Shown here: positions 33,545 to 42,787 of the stretch, piece after piece
Numbering within the stretch: position 1 is the first letter of the stretch
Layout: the number at the start of each line of letters is the position of its first letter
Assembly: GCA_003243275.1 (NCBI GenBank)
Contig: QFQR01000005.1
Span: 62,001 to 126,000 of the forward strand
Direction: 5' to 3'
Length of the DNA: 64,000 bases
Source: Leifsonia xyli
GTDB taxonomy: Bacteria > Actinomycetota > Actinomycetes > Actinomycetales > Microbacteriaceae
Position numbers and translations under genes: made by a program
Notes under the pieces: generated by a model
Told to the model about the DNA's origin: nothing
Seen by the model: the letters and a program-made list of their open reading frames with translations, nothing else
Database searches by the model: none

Positions 33545-34750
33545 TCAATGGGAGGGGCCAGGCCGGGGCTCGCCCGAGGCCTCTGCGAGACGGGGAGCGG
33601 ACCTCACGAGGAAGAGCCCGGCGAAAGCCAGAGCGACGAAGCCACAACTCACCATCGCGGAGATCCCCGCGTGATCGGCCCAGAGGCCTGCAAGCATCAC
33701 TCCCCCGGCGCATATCGCGTAAGTGACGGACGCGTAGAGCGTCGCTGCAGCGCCCTGAGCCGAGGCCGCGGCATGCCGCATCACCACGACCAGCGACGTC
33801 CGGTAGCTCACCCCCACTCCAAAACCGAACAGTGACAGGCTCAGAACGGCCAGGGTCTGGCTATGCGCATAGGCTGCGGTCGGAACCAGCATCAGGCCAC
33901 AGGCGCTGGCGATAAGCCCCGTCATCGCCGGGAACCATCGCGCGAGGACCGAACTGCACAGCTGCGCGACCGCGCTCGCGGAGAACATGACGATCAGCCC
34001 CCAGTCCCGGGCCGCGGACAGGTCTGCGTCATTGAAAAACGTCGGCGCGAACGTGATGGCGGCGCCGAAGGCGAGCCAGCTCAGGGAGCCGACGACGAAG
34101 GCCATTGGGACGCGGTCGTTCGGGGCGACGTGTTCTGCCGGCGCCTTTTCAGTCTCAGCTGCAAACTGGGGAGACCAGCCGGAAGACGACGCCAGAAGCC
34201 CGATCAGAACGACGAGACATACGCCCGCGTGGATCTGGAACGTGGTGGCGATCGCCGCAGCTCCACCAAGATGTTCCATGAGCTGGGCGAGACACGTGCC
34301 GAACAGCGCGCCGAAGACGTTCCCGATAGAGGTGATGGAGCGACCGCGCTGCCCAAGCGCGTCGACGACGATGACCGAGGCTGCGCCGGTCGCCAGGCCG
34401 CACGCCACGCCGATCAGGAACCGCCCGATGAGGATGGTCACCTCCGCGCCCGTCGTCATCATCATGCTGGAGGCCAGCGCGATTGCGACGGCCACGCAGA
34501 TGAGCGCCGGCGAGCGCTTGGCGAACCTCAGCCGCGACAGCGCCAGGAGCGTGAGGATCTGGGCGCCGACATAGCTGACATAGGTCAGCGCCATCGTGCT
34601 CGGCGCAAAGCCCAGGACGTCCCTGTATAGGGGCATCAGCGGCGCGGTGGCGACGCCGGCCGCGATCAACAGGCTGAACGAGCCCGCGGCCAGGTAGGCC
34701 AGGCGCCTTCGGCCCTCGCCAGTCTCACGCACGAGCGCGGTTCTCATCAA
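33545..34750 (-). CDS. MFS transporter
   Basis: A 401-residue major facilitator with about twelve hydrophobic segments. The N-terminal half includes LGFAPSTMALTYVSYVGAQILTLLALSRL and the loop-like RFAKRSPAL; the second half contains FGFGVGVSYRTSLVVVM. The family resembles drug or aromatic-compound exporters of the YcaD/YfcJ kind but no substrate can be read. ATG 34747 is an alternative start one codon later. It sits 3 bp after an SDR gene on the same strand, so they are probably co-transcribed. Confidence 0.85.
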   Translation of the reverse strand: MMRTALVRETGEGRRRLAYLAAGSFSLLIAAGVATAPLMPLYRDVLGFAPSTMALTYVSYVGAQILTLLALSRLRFAKRSPALICVAVAIALASSMMMTTGAEVTILIGRFLIGVACGLATGAASVIVVDALGQRGRSITSIGNVFGALFGTCLAQLMEHLGGAAAIATTFQIHAGVCLVVLIGLLASSSGWSPQFAAETEKAPAEHVAPNDRVPMAFVVGSLSWLAFGAAITFAPTFFNDADLSAARDWGLIVMFSASAVAQLCSSVLARWFPAMTGLIASACGLMLVPTAAYAHSQTLAVLSLSLFGFGVGVSYRTSLVVVMRHAAASAQGAAATLYASVTYAICAGGVMLAGLWADHAGISAMVSCGFVALAFAGLFLVRSAPRLAEASGEPRPGPSH

Positions 34751-34753
34751 CGG

Positions 34754-35467
34754 TCACTGCGCCGAGTAGCCGCCATCGACGAAGAGCTCCGCCCCGGTGA
34801 CGTAGCTGGCTTCGTCTCCGGCCAGATAGAGCGCCGCGTAGGCGATCTCTTCCGGCCGGCCTGCGCGCTTGAGCGGGCTCATGTCTATGAGAGCCCGGTT
34901 GGTCTTCTCATCCTGCTGCTCCGCCAGGCGTGTATGGATCAGGCCTGGATGGATCGAGTTCACCCGGATGGTCGGCGCGTAGGTCAGCGCCGCATTCTTG
35001 GTGATGCAGGTGACCGCGCCCTTGCTCGCTTGATAGGCGGAGACGCCCGAGGCTCCGATGGAGCCCCAGATGCTCGAGAGATTGACGATCGAGCCGCCGC
35101 CGCCCTCCCTCATCAGCGGCGCGCAGTGCCTGATGCCCAGGAACACGCCGGTCTGGTTGATCGCGACGATGCGCTCATAGTCGGCAAGCGCAATCGTATC
35201 GATCGGCTCGTAGGACCCGATCACCCCGGCGTTGTTCACGAGGATGGAGAGATATCCAACGTCGCCCTTCACACGCTTGATCACGTCCGCCCACTGCGCG
35301 TCGTCCGCAACGTCGTGGCGCATGAACGTGACGCCGTCGGCGGGCTCCGCCTCATCCAGGTCCGTCGCATAGACCGTCGCGCCCTCACGCACGAAGAGCT
35401 CGGCTGTCATGCGACCGATCCCGCGCGCGGCTCCAGTAACGATAGCGACCTTGTCGCGCAACCGCAT
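34754..35467 (-). CDS. SDR-family oxidoreductase
   Basis: A 237-residue classical SDR: TGAARGIG at 12-19, D in HDVADDAQW, NNAG, catalytic Ser in IVNLSSIWG, YQASK, and FVDGGYSAQ at the C-terminus. The residue pattern after strand 2 (ATDLDE) suggests NAD(H). GAGGA lies five bases before the ATG. Closest recalled families are 3-oxoacyl-ACP-reductase-like and cyclohexanol/3-alpha-hydroxysteroid dehydrogenase-like SDRs; the real substrate is unknown. Probably in an operon with the following MFS gene. Confidence 0.88.
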   Translation of the reverse strand: MRLRDKVAIVTGAARGIGRMTAELFVREGATVYATDLDEAEPADGVTFMRHDVADDAQWADVIKRVKGDVGYLSILVNNAGVIGSYEPIDTIALADYERIVAINQTGVFLGIRHCAPLMREGGGGSIVNLSSIWGSIGASGVSAYQASKGAVTCITKNAALTYAPTIRVNSIHPGLIHTRLAEQQDEKTNRALIDMSPLKRAGRPEEIAYAALYLAGDEASYVTGAELFVDGGYSAQ

Positions 35468-35540
35468 GTCATCCTCACGAATTCATAAAGTCGTAACTCA
35501 GCAGTCCGCCAGGCTTTGAAGTGACGGCGGCCACGAAGGT

Positions 35541-36392
35541 TCACTTCAGGGTGAAATCGACAGCAACCTTCCCGATCACGGTCGCGCCGCACCAGCTTCG
35601 ATGACCCACATCGACAGTGCATTCACTGCGCTTCAAATTCGTGTCGACGTAACGGACGTCGAAGGTGGTGTTGTTGATGGTGAAGCCAGCGCCGACGTTC
35701 CAGTCGAGATAGTCCTTGGCGGCGCTGAAGTAGTCGGACTTGCGATACAGCAGCGCGCCAACGCCGCCCGAGACGTAGGGCTGGACTTTTCCGCCCCACA
35801 TGGGATCGAGCGTCAACTTCGGCGTCACGGAAAGGTACGTCGCGTGAGCGTCGGTGTTGAGCCAATCACTGGTCCAGTTGATCGTCGCCGCGATCGACAG
35901 CGCCGAGGTGATCTGGAAAGTCGGATTGGCGAAGATTTCCCAGTAGTCCGTCTGGCGTGCGCCCGGGAACGGACGTTCGCCAGGATAGTAGTAGTACATG
36001 AAGCCGCTCTCGAGGCCGAAGTTGTCCCATTGATGTTTCAGGCCGCCCCAGAAGTTGAGCTTCATGTCGGGATCGCTCAGGCCGTACCTCGCGGGAAAAT
36101 CGACGGTCGACGCGAACATTCCGGCGTACAGCCAGTCCGCGATGCGTGCCTGGGCGTAGCCGTAGACTGCCGGCTTGCCGTCTGAGTAGCTGACGCCGCG
36201 GAAGCGCAGATCCGTAACGGCCGCGGCGCCGAGATCTATGGCCAGCCAATCGTTCGCCTGAGCTGAGACAGCGTCGGGGGCAGCCAGGTCCGCAGCCTTT
36301 ACGCCGAGAGGAGCGCCCAGAGTTGTAGCGAACGCCATGCCGCGCGCGATTGCGCGCACCTTGCCAGTGTGGAGCATTGCCTTGGGATCCAT
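35541..36392 (-). CDS. TorF-family putative porin
   Basis: About 283 residues from ATG 36392; later ATGs (36377) or an earlier one (36476) are possible and none has a good ribosome site. A signal-peptide-like segment (GMAFATTLGAPLGVKAA) precedes a beta-barrel protein with the TorF/Gcw_chp pattern: TDLRFRGVSYSDGKPAVYGYAQARIADWLYAGMF, LNFWGGLKHQWDNFGLESGFMYYYYPGE, YWEIFANPTFQI, and terminal VIGKVAVDFTLK. Such proteins are putative outer-membrane porins of unknown specificity. Two cysteines near the C-terminus may form a disulfide. Confidence 0.75.
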   Translation of the reverse strand: MDPKAMLHTGKVRAIARGMAFATTLGAPLGVKAADLAAPDAVSAQANDWLAIDLGAAAVTDLRFRGVSYSDGKPAVYGYAQARIADWLYAGMFASTVDFPARYGLSDPDMKLNFWGGLKHQWDNFGLESGFMYYYYPGERPFPGARQTDYWEIFANPTFQITSALSIAATINWTSDWLNTDAHATYLSVTPKLTLDPMWGGKVQPYVSGGVGALLYRKSDYFSAAKDYLDWNVGAGFTINNTTFDVRYVDTNLKRSECTVDVGHRSWCGATVIGKVAVDFTLK

Positions 36393-36481
36393 GCTTGGCA
36401 GCGCGAGGCGCTGTTTTCGGCTGTCGGAAAGTCGCGGCGCTCGAGCGTCTCGACGTGATGAGGTGGTGAAAGCCATCGCGG

Positions 36482-37054
36482 TCACCGGGCGACTGCGAGG
36501 GCGAAGGCGAACAGCGCAAGCGTCACGGCTCCGACCTTGGGCGGCGCGTCGGCCCAGCCGCGACGGTTGACGAGGCGTCCCATGAGGCCGCCTATGGAGA
36601 CCCAGGTAAGCCCGACCAGAACGATCAGGAGGCAGAGTGTCAGGAAGTAAGCGGGCCACGATTGCGCCGACGCGGCGGCCGGCAACAGGAAAAGTCCGAA
36701 TAACATCCCCTTGGGATTGAGCAGCGTCGTCCCGAACACCTTGGAGAAGGTGATCGCCTTGTGCGCCGTTCCAGCCGACCCGCTGCTCCACAGCCGCCAG
36801 GCGACGCAAGCGAGGTAGGCCACCAGAACGATCCGTAGCGCCGCGTTGATCAGGGGATAGGCGTCGACCATCGGCCCGAGCGCCAGACGCCAGGTCAGGA
36901 CGCTGATCGCGTACCCCATGAGCTCCGCGACGACGAAGATCGCCGCCCGACGAACGCCGATCGTCGCGCCGGCGGTCGCCAGGAGCGAGTTCGTCGGCCC
37001 TGGCGTGGCGAGAACGACGAGGGCGGCGAGCGAGAAAGCAAGCAGGTCCGTCAT
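36482..37054 (-). CDS. LysE/RhtB-family exporter
   Basis: A 190-residue membrane protein with the LysE signature LATPGPTNSLLATAGATIGVRRA in the first loop, a NPKGMLFGLFLLPA motif near residue 113 and about six hydrophobic helices. The family exports amino acids or homoserine lactone-like compounds. Its neighbours (deacetylase-like hydrolase, peptidase cluster) make an amino-acid product plausible, but specificity cannot be read. Confidence 0.85.
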   Translation of the reverse strand: MTDLLAFSLAALVVLATPGPTNSLLATAGATIGVRRAAIFVVAELMGYAISVLTWRLALGPMVDAYPLINAALRIVLVAYLACVAWRLWSSGSAGTAHKAITFSKVFGTTLLNPKGMLFGLFLLPAAASAQSWPAYFLTLCLLIVLVGLTWVSIGGLMGRLVNRRGWADAPPKVGAVTLALFAFALAVAR

Positions 37055-37147
37055 GGCGCTAACTGCAGAGATCCGCGGTCTGGTGCATGGCGATCACGGC
37101 TTGACGCGCGCGGCCGGCGATCGCCGCCCGCGCGCGTCGGCCATCGA

Positions 37148-38101
37148 TCAGGCCGTGGCGTATGAGCCGACCGTCGGCGTCGGATCCTTCAGATCGTCGT
37201 CGTAGGCGGCCGCGACTTCCTTCATCGTCGTGTGCCAGACGTCCTTGTGATCCGTAATGTAACGGATAAGGTTTTCAAGCCAGGCGGCCTTCATGTCTCG
37301 GCCACAGCATTGCGGGTGAAGAATAGTGTTCCAGACACCGCCCTTCACGTTATTGTAGCAATAATCAAAGCTGGACGTGAAGTTCTCAAGAACCTGAGTC
37401 GGAGTGCCGAAGGGGGACGGTGAGAACCACGGATTGTCTTTCTGCATGTAGTAGCCGAGGAACTCGAACTGGGCGAAGTCGTTCGTGTCCCAATGCAGCG
37501 GAATCTCGAGCAGCTTCGACGGCTTCCCGAACTCGACGCCGAACGGCTCCTCGGTCTGGTACTTGTCCCCGATCCGCAGTCGATAGGGCACGAAATCATG
37601 TCCCTGAAGACTGCTGTCATAGGTAAAGCCGAGCTCGATCAGGTACTGCGGGATGTGTTCACCGACCCAGTCGCCGATCGGCGACCGAAAGCCGACGGCG
37701 CGCTGGCCCGTAACCTTCTCGAGAACGTCGAGCTGCTGGACCAGATATTCGCGCTGTTTCTCCGGAGTGGCCGGCTCGATGCCGCTCATCGCCAGGCCGA
37801 CCTCGTAAGGCGCGTGATACATGCTGTGGGCCGCGATTTCGTGACCGCGCTCATGGATCTCGCGAACCGCGTCCGGGAACACCTGGGCCGTGTGTCCGGG
37901 GACGAAGAAGGTCGCCTTGCAGTCATACTTGTCTAGGAGATCCAGGATTCTCGGAATGCCGACGGTCGCCCCGAACTCCCCTCGGGAGAGGGGGTTGGCC
38001 GTCGTAAATCTGAACAGCCCCAGCCAAAGTGAGAGCGCGTCGAAATCAAAGCAGAGGGCGCTCGCCATGCGCTTGCCCTCAGGCATCCTTACAGAACCCA
38101 T
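37148..38101 (-). CDS. Polysaccharide-deacetylase-like hydrolase (NodB/PuuE superfamily)
   Basis: A 317-residue NodB-homology protein. The ATG at 38101 has AGGAGA seven bases upstream; an earlier ATG (38134) does not. The first metal/catalytic motif reads ALCFDFDALSLWLG, the zinc motif HSMYHAPYE (H-S-x3-H), then GFRSPIGDW and GFTYDSSLQGHD, and a late metal-linked strand WNTILHPQCCGRD. This pattern is closer to the cytosolic PuuE/cyclic-imide or peptidoglycan-deacetylase-like branch than to secreted chitin deacetylases; no signal peptide. It could cleave C-N bonds in amides, allantoin-like compounds or N-acyl amino acids. It stands at the left of a palindrome-rich control region shared with the GntR gene and the peptidase operon. 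Confidence 0.75.
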   Translation of the reverse strand: MGSVRMPEGKRMASALCFDFDALSLWLGLFRFTTANPLSRGEFGATVGIPRILDLLDKYDCKATFFVPGHTAQVFPDAVREIHERGHEIAAHSMYHAPYEVGLAMSGIEPATPEKQREYLVQQLDVLEKVTGQRAVGFRSPIGDWVGEHIPQYLIELGFTYDSSLQGHDFVPYRLRIGDKYQTEEPFGVEFGKPSKLLEIPLHWDTNDFAQFEFLGYYMQKDNPWFSPSPFGTPTQVLENFTSSFDYCYNNVKGGVWNTILHPQCCGRDMKAAWLENLIRYITDHKDVWHTTMKEVAAAYDDDLKDPTPTVGSYATA

Positions 38102-38709
38102 TGTCATCTCCTGTTGTAAGCTTCGCGCTTTCAAAGAATTCAGGCAGACGTTCGCAATCCTCGCGCGGTCGCGGGTCGAATAGTTCTGATTAGGTCGAAT
38201 TCATGGGCGCGCTCTATTGAGGCGCGCCTCACATGCCCCTAGTGACGCGGCTCATGTGTGGGGTGCATCAAAGTCTCCGCGCAGGATCACTCGGATGAAG
38301 TCCCGGCGCTTAAGGCATTGCGGAAGCGCAGGTCATCGATTGCGGGCGAATTGCTTCGCTCGCAGCTAAGTGTGCTTCTAACGCTAAGGTCTCCATTGCC
38401 GGGAGACTTGCGCGCCTCGAATGGACCAATGCTAGTGACGGGGTTCTAAAAATGTCAATCATGGTTCAAAAAAAGAATCCGAAAACACATAATATATTGA
38501 TATAACTCGTAAAAACTTGAATCGGCAAAAGTACCAATCATCCGTATTGGTATATTTTCGCTCTTTTATGAAGCAGTCTCTAAAGACTTGCGGCGCCGCA
38601 GCAAACGCGACACGGCCGCGCTCGGCGCCGCACGCCTGAAAAGGTGCGGCGCCAGCTCAGGCGGGTTGGATCTGTTGTCCGGTCGCCGTGCGAAGGAGTG
38701 CCGTCAGGG
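38102..38709. promoter_or_regulatory. Control region with ACCAAT-N7-ATTGGT palindrome
   Basis: No gene is supported. The AT-rich part (38450-38580) contains TACCAAT (38532-38538) and ATTGGTA (38546-38552) separated by seven bases, a perfect 7-bp inverted repeat. Similar palindromes occur at 39598 and 39706 beyond the GntR gene. A lone ACCAAT half-site is near 38424. Confidence 0.5.
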
Positions 38710-39414
38710 CTAGGAAGCCGACGAGATCAGGCCGTCTTCGCCATGGGAGCCCAATCCCAACCGCATGCTCCTGAGGACATCCTCGACATGGACGCGCGCG
38801 CAGGATTCGGCTGTTCGGGGATCGCGATCGGCGATGGCTTCCACGAAGGCGCGATGCTGCATGCGCCAATGCTCCACACGACCGGGTGGGGAGACGATCT
38901 TCTCCCTCATCCGCCCCCAGGCGGTGAGCTTGCGCAGCTCATTGACGGATTCGAACACGGACAGCACCAGCCTGTTGTGGGCCGCTTCCGCCACCGCTCG
39001 GTGAAGCGTGCCGTCCCAGACCTCATAGGTGTCGGGGTCGTCGGCGCTCTCGCTCTTCTCGAGGCAGTACCGCATGTGCTTGATCTCAGCCTGCGAAGCG
39101 CGCTCGGCGGCGAGCTTGGCGATCTGCGGCTCGATCATCAGCCTGAGCTCCATTAGCTCCCAGGGGCTTGTGGAGTCGGCGATCTCGATGAGGCTTGTCT
39201 GGGCTGTTCGGATCTTTCCGGCGAATGTGCCGCGACCGACATGCCGCCAGATCAGGCCTCTCGCCTCCAGCGCGTCCAGCGCTTTACGAAGCGTGCCTCG
39301 ACTGACCTTGATCGCCTCGCACAGCTCTCGCTCCGGCGGAAGCCGGCCCCCGTCGGAGAGCCGGGACCTCTCGACGATCTCGAGCAGCTCTTGCTCGACT
39401 TGCTGATGCTTCAC
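38710..39414 (-). CDS. FadR-subfamily GntR transcriptional regulator
   Basis: A 234-residue regulator. The start is GTG 39414, chosen for the GGAGGT site eight bases upstream. The N-terminal winged helix is LLEIVERSRLSDGGRLPPERELCEAIKVSRGTLRKALDALEARGLI; the C-terminal FCD ligand domain follows (ELMELRLMIEPQIAKLAAERA, LHRAVAEAAHNRLVLSVFESV, EHWRMQHRAFVEAI) with the usual His residues for a metal. FadR-type GntRs respond to carboxylic acids. It is divergent from the gamma-glutamyltransferase operon and palindromes in between and at 38.53 kb are its likely operators. Confidence 0.88.
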   Translation of the reverse strand: MKHQQVEQELLEIVERSRLSDGGRLPPERELCEAIKVSRGTLRKALDALEARGLIWRHVGRGTFAGKIRTAQTSLIEIADSTSPWELMELRLMIEPQIAKLAAERASQAEIKHMRYCLEKSESADDPDTYEVWDGTLHRAVAEAAHNRLVLSVFESVNELRKLTAWGRMREKIVSPPGRVEHWRMQHRAFVEAIADRDPRTAESCARVHVEDVLRSMRLGLGSHGEDGLISSAS

Positions 39415-39597
39415 GCGAGCGAACCTCCACCGGTGACGCGGGTGAGAGCGTCGCTGGTATTCTGATGCTTTGGCAAGGCGGCCCGCGTGGAGATCTTCCT
39501 GCGGAAAACCGGCGCCAGCTATCCATAACCGTTCTCGCGCGCCGCTCAACTCGGCGCCCACTCAAAGTGCAAGTCGCCGCTAAAAGCGACATAAATG

Positions 39598-39716
39598 TAC
39601 CAATACTGCACAATTGGTTCTATTCATTAAAACGAGATAACCCTTGATAATCATGGGTTTGTAAAAAATATTGTCAGACTCATGGCAGTGAATATTGACC
39701 TATTTCCAATATTGGT
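39598..39716. promoter_or_regulatory. Two candidate GntR operators before the ggt operon
   Basis: Site 1: ACCAAT (39599-39604) and ATTGGT (39613-39618) with 8 bases between. Site 2: CCAATATTGG (39706-39715), the same half-sites fused. Both lie in the 338-bp divergent region between the GntR gene and the gamma-glutamyltransferase gene, which holds no other gene. Confidence 0.5.
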
Positions 39717-39752
39717 GCGAACTTGGTTTATGGCAGCCATTTGGGGAGCCCC

Positions 39753-41528
39753 ATGAGCGCGCGTGCATTCCGGAACACTCCGAACGACGGCCGAACAATA
39801 GTCCCGCGCCTGATGGGCTCGCGAGGAGCGGTCACATCGGAGCACTATCTCTCCGCCGACGCCGGAGCCGAAATCCTGAAAGCTGGCGGTAACGCCGTCG
39901 ACGCCGCGGTCGCCGCTGTCCTTGTCGAGGGCCTCCTTAATCCGCAGATGAACTCGATCGGCGGCGAATGCCCGATCCTGATCTATATGGCCGACAGCGG
40001 CGAAGTGATCGCACTGAACGGCAACATGGCGGCGCCCGCGGCCGCGACGCCTGAAGCCTTCCGTAGTCGCGGCTACACCGACGCGCCGAGCGAGGGCGTG
40101 ATGGCCGCCGGCGTCCCGGCCACGCCGAGCGCGCTGATCACCGCCCTGAAGCGTTTCGGCACGATGTCCTTCGCTGACGTCGCCGCGCCCGCGATCGAGC
40201 TCGCCCGCGATGGCGCCCCGCAGCATTGCGGCGTGATCGGTCAGGAGAAATTCGGGCTACGCGACCTCGCCGACAAGTTCCGCGACAGCTGGCCGTCCAG
40301 CGCCGATCTTTATCTCGACGACGGCCAGATTCCCGCCGAGGGCGCGATCTTCAAGAACCCCGCTCTGGCTGGAATGCTCGAACTCCTCGCGCAGACCGAG
40401 CGCGCCGCCGCGGGTGATCGCGGACAGAAGCTCGACGCCGTCCATGCGGAGTTCTACCGCGGCGCCATCGCCGACGAGATCGCGGCGTTCTCGGCGCAGC
40501 ATCAAGGGCTCCTTGCGCGCAAGGACCTCGAGGCGTTCGAAACCTATCTAGAGAAACCGCTGAGCCGCGAGTTCGGCGACGCCAGGCTGTTCAAGTGCGG
40601 GTTCTGGACTCAGGGCCCCGCAAGCCTCCAGGTGCTGGCGCTGATGGAGCAGTTCGATCCCGCTTCTCTGGGCCATAACAGCGCGGACTATCTGCACCTG
40701 CTAATCGAAGCGACCAAGCTCGCCTACGCCGATCGGGAGCAGTTCTACGGCGACGCCCGCTTCGCCGAGGTTCCTGCCGAGAACCTTCTCTCCGATGAGT
40801 ATGCGCGCTCGCGGGCATCCCTGATCTCCATGGACGTTGCGAACGGCGACCTCCGACCAGGTGACGCCTTCGCGCGCAAGTCGCTGCTTCCGGAGGCGGA
40901 CCTGTTCAGGCTGAAGCCCTGGGGTCACGGGACCGTGCATGTCGACGTCATCGACAAGCACGGAAACATGGTCGCGGCGACGCCGAGCGGGGGGTGGATC
41001 GCCTCCTCTCCGGTCATCCCGTCGCTCGGCTTCCCGCTCGGCAACCGGATGATGACCTTCTATCTCGAGCCGTCCAACCATCCGAACGTCGTCGCGCCGG
41101 GCAAACGGCCGAGAACGACGATCAGCCCCTCGCTCGCCTTCCGGGGCGGAAAGCCCTGGATGGTCTTCGGCAGCATGGGCGGCGACCAGCAGGAGCAATG
41201 GCAGCTGCAGTTCTTTCTGAACCGCGTCCTGTTCGGGATGACGGTGCAGGAGGCGATCGAGGCTCCGAAGATCAGCAGCGAACACTATCCCGGGTTCTTC
41301 GCGCCCCACAATTCGTTCCCGAACCTCGTCCGGATCGAGCCGCGCATCCGCGAGGACGTGATCGCCGAACTCCGGCGCCGCGGACACGAAGTGGAAGTCG
41401 CCGTCGACTGGTCCGAAGGCTACGTGCTCGCCGCCTCCCGCGACGCCGATACCGGCATGCTCGAGGCCGGGTTTGATCCACGCGGAGCCAAGAGCGAGAT
41501 TTTCCCCGCCTATGCGCAGTGCTGGTGA
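39753..41528 (+). CDS. ggt: Gamma-glutamyltransferase family protein
   Basis: A 591-residue Ntn hydrolase of the GGT family. N-terminal marker AGAEILKAGGNAVDAAVAAVL, then the autoprocessing site W-G-H-G-T394-VHVDVID with T394 as expected new N-terminal nucleophile of the small subunit, followed by NMVAATPSGG and the late SMGGDQQEQWQLQFF. ATG 39753 has GGGGAG upstream. There is no signal peptide, so it is cytosolic; many such proteins are putative and act on gamma-glutamyl amides or on other amides (cephalosporin-acylase-like). As first gene of an operon with an M55 aminopeptidase and an ABC importer it probably opens a gamma-glutamyl or related amide bond of an imported compound. Confidence 0.85.
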   Translation: MSARAFRNTPNDGRTIVPRLMGSRGAVTSEHYLSADAGAEILKAGGNAVDAAVAAVLVEGLLNPQMNSIGGECPILIYMADSGEVIALNGNMAAPAAATPEAFRSRGYTDAPSEGVMAAGVPATPSALITALKRFGTMSFADVAAPAIELARDGAPQHCGVIGQEKFGLRDLADKFRDSWPSSADLYLDDGQIPAEGAIFKNPALAGMLELLAQTERAAAGDRGQKLDAVHAEFYRGAIADEIAAFSAQHQGLLARKDLEAFETYLEKPLSREFGDARLFKCGFWTQGPASLQVLALMEQFDPASLGHNSADYLHLLIEATKLAYADREQFYGDARFAEVPAENLLSDEYARSRASLISMDVANGDLRPGDAFARKSLLPEADLFRLKPWGHGTVHVDVIDKHGNMVAATPSGGWIASSPVIPSLGFPLGNRMMTFYLEPSNHPNVVAPGKRPRTTISPSLAFRGGKPWMVFGSMGGDQQEQWQLQFFLNRVLFGMTVQEAIEAPKISSEHYPGFFAPHNSFPNLVRIEPRIREDVIAELRRRGHEVEVAVDWSEGYVLAASRDADTGMLEAGFDPRGAKSEIFPAYAQCW

Positions 41529-41588
41529 AACCAGGGCTGCCGCAGTCAATCGAATCGTAGCCCTGGAACCTCGTAGTAGGAGCGAACA

Positions 41589-42608
41589 GTGAAGGTATTT
41601 CTGGCTGTTGACATGGAAGGCACGACTGGCCTCGAGCGCCTGGAGGAGATCTTCCGCGGTCTGCCCGGTTTCGATCTGTTCAGGCAGATCATGGCGGGTG
41701 ACGCCAACGCCGTCGTCCAAGGCGCAATCGAGGGCGGCGCGACCGAGGTCGTTATGAGCGACTCCCACGGATACATGTGCAATATCCGGCCATCCGACGT
41801 CATGCCGGGCGTCAGACTCCTGCGCGGTCAGCTTCGGCGCGACTGGTGCCAGATGAAGGGCTTCGACGGCACCTTCGACGCCGTCATCATGATCGGCTTC
41901 CACGCAAAGTCCGGAACCACCGACGCCATCCTGGCTCATACGTGGATCACGGGTTTCCGCGACGTCCGGGTAAACGGGGAGTCGGTTCCGGAGCCCTCGC
42001 TGAACGGCCTGCTGGCCGGCGCGTTCGGCGTGCCCGTCGTGATGCTGAGCGGCGATGATCGCGCGATCCAGGAAGCTCGATCCGTCCTGGGCGACATCCA
42101 TTACGCAGAGCTGAAGAAGTCGACGGGCTTCTTCTCGGGCGTCCATCTTCCCATCGACAAGGCGCGGGCTCTCTTGAAGGAGACTGCGAAGAAAGCAGTC
42201 CAGGACGCAAAGAAGATCGCGCCTCTGAAATGCAAGCTTCCGGTGGAGATCGAAATCGACCTCTCTCCCGACGCAAACACCGACGCTGCATTGGGGTCGA
42301 CGCCGACCGACAACCTCTCTTATGTCGATATGTCGCCGCGCCAGCTTCCGGCCGCGCATCTGAGCGATGTCGAAATTGTTCTCAGGACGCATCCCAACGT
42401 TCGCGAGATCAAGCGCGGCACCGTCGGCTTCACCTCGTCAAGCTATCCCGACGCGTACCAGACGATCGCAAGCATCCTCAAGGTCATCTATGAGCGTGAC
42501 ATTGAGAACTTGATCGACGTCGTCGCGACTCCGGCTGTCTACAGTCGGCCCGACCTCGAAAACATCATCGGGCGCGACTACCCGCTTAACGAGCTCAAGC
42601 CAAGCTGA
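41589..42608 (+). CDS. M55-family D-aminopeptidase (DppA-like)
   Basis: A 339-residue zinc peptidase of family M55. Metal ligands are visible as D8-M-E10 in VDMEGTTG, H60 in SDSHG and H105 in GFHAKSGT; the segment HTWITGFRDVRVNG carries the catalytic-pocket residues and NGLLAGAFGVPVVMLSGDD follows. DppA-type enzymes are decameric and remove N-terminal D-residues from short peptides. It is longer than B. subtilis DppA (274) by an additional C-terminal region. Sixty bp after ggt, probably same transcript. Confidence 0.85.
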   Translation: MKVFLAVDMEGTTGLERLEEIFRGLPGFDLFRQIMAGDANAVVQGAIEGGATEVVMSDSHGYMCNIRPSDVMPGVRLLRGQLRRDWCQMKGFDGTFDAVIMIGFHAKSGTTDAILAHTWITGFRDVRVNGESVPEPSLNGLLAGAFGVPVVMLSGDDRAIQEARSVLGDIHYAELKKSTGFFSGVHLPIDKARALLKETAKKAVQDAKKIAPLKCKLPVEIEIDLSPDANTDAALGSTPTDNLSYVDMSPRQLPAAHLSDVEIVLRTHPNVREIKRGTVGFTSSSYPDAYQTIASILKVIYERDIENLIDVVATPAVYSRPDLENIIGRDYPLNELKPS

Positions 42609-42787
42609 CCTAGGGCTCGGAACTTCTTCCCGACCCCACCTAGGGTCGCGACGCCAGAGCAGCCATTACTTGGCATAAGCCAGCGTCGCGACCCGCTTTT
42701 TTCGAGATCCGAACAACGACCCAATGGCGGGCTCAATGAGCTCGACCACGCGACAGCGCACGCGCGCGAAATCGAGAGGACGATGGC

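Noticed and set aside
40701..42392. Open frame of 563 codons on the minus strand
   Set aside because: Antisense to gamma-glutamyltransferase and the M55 peptidase, both with intact family motifs; no domain in its own text.
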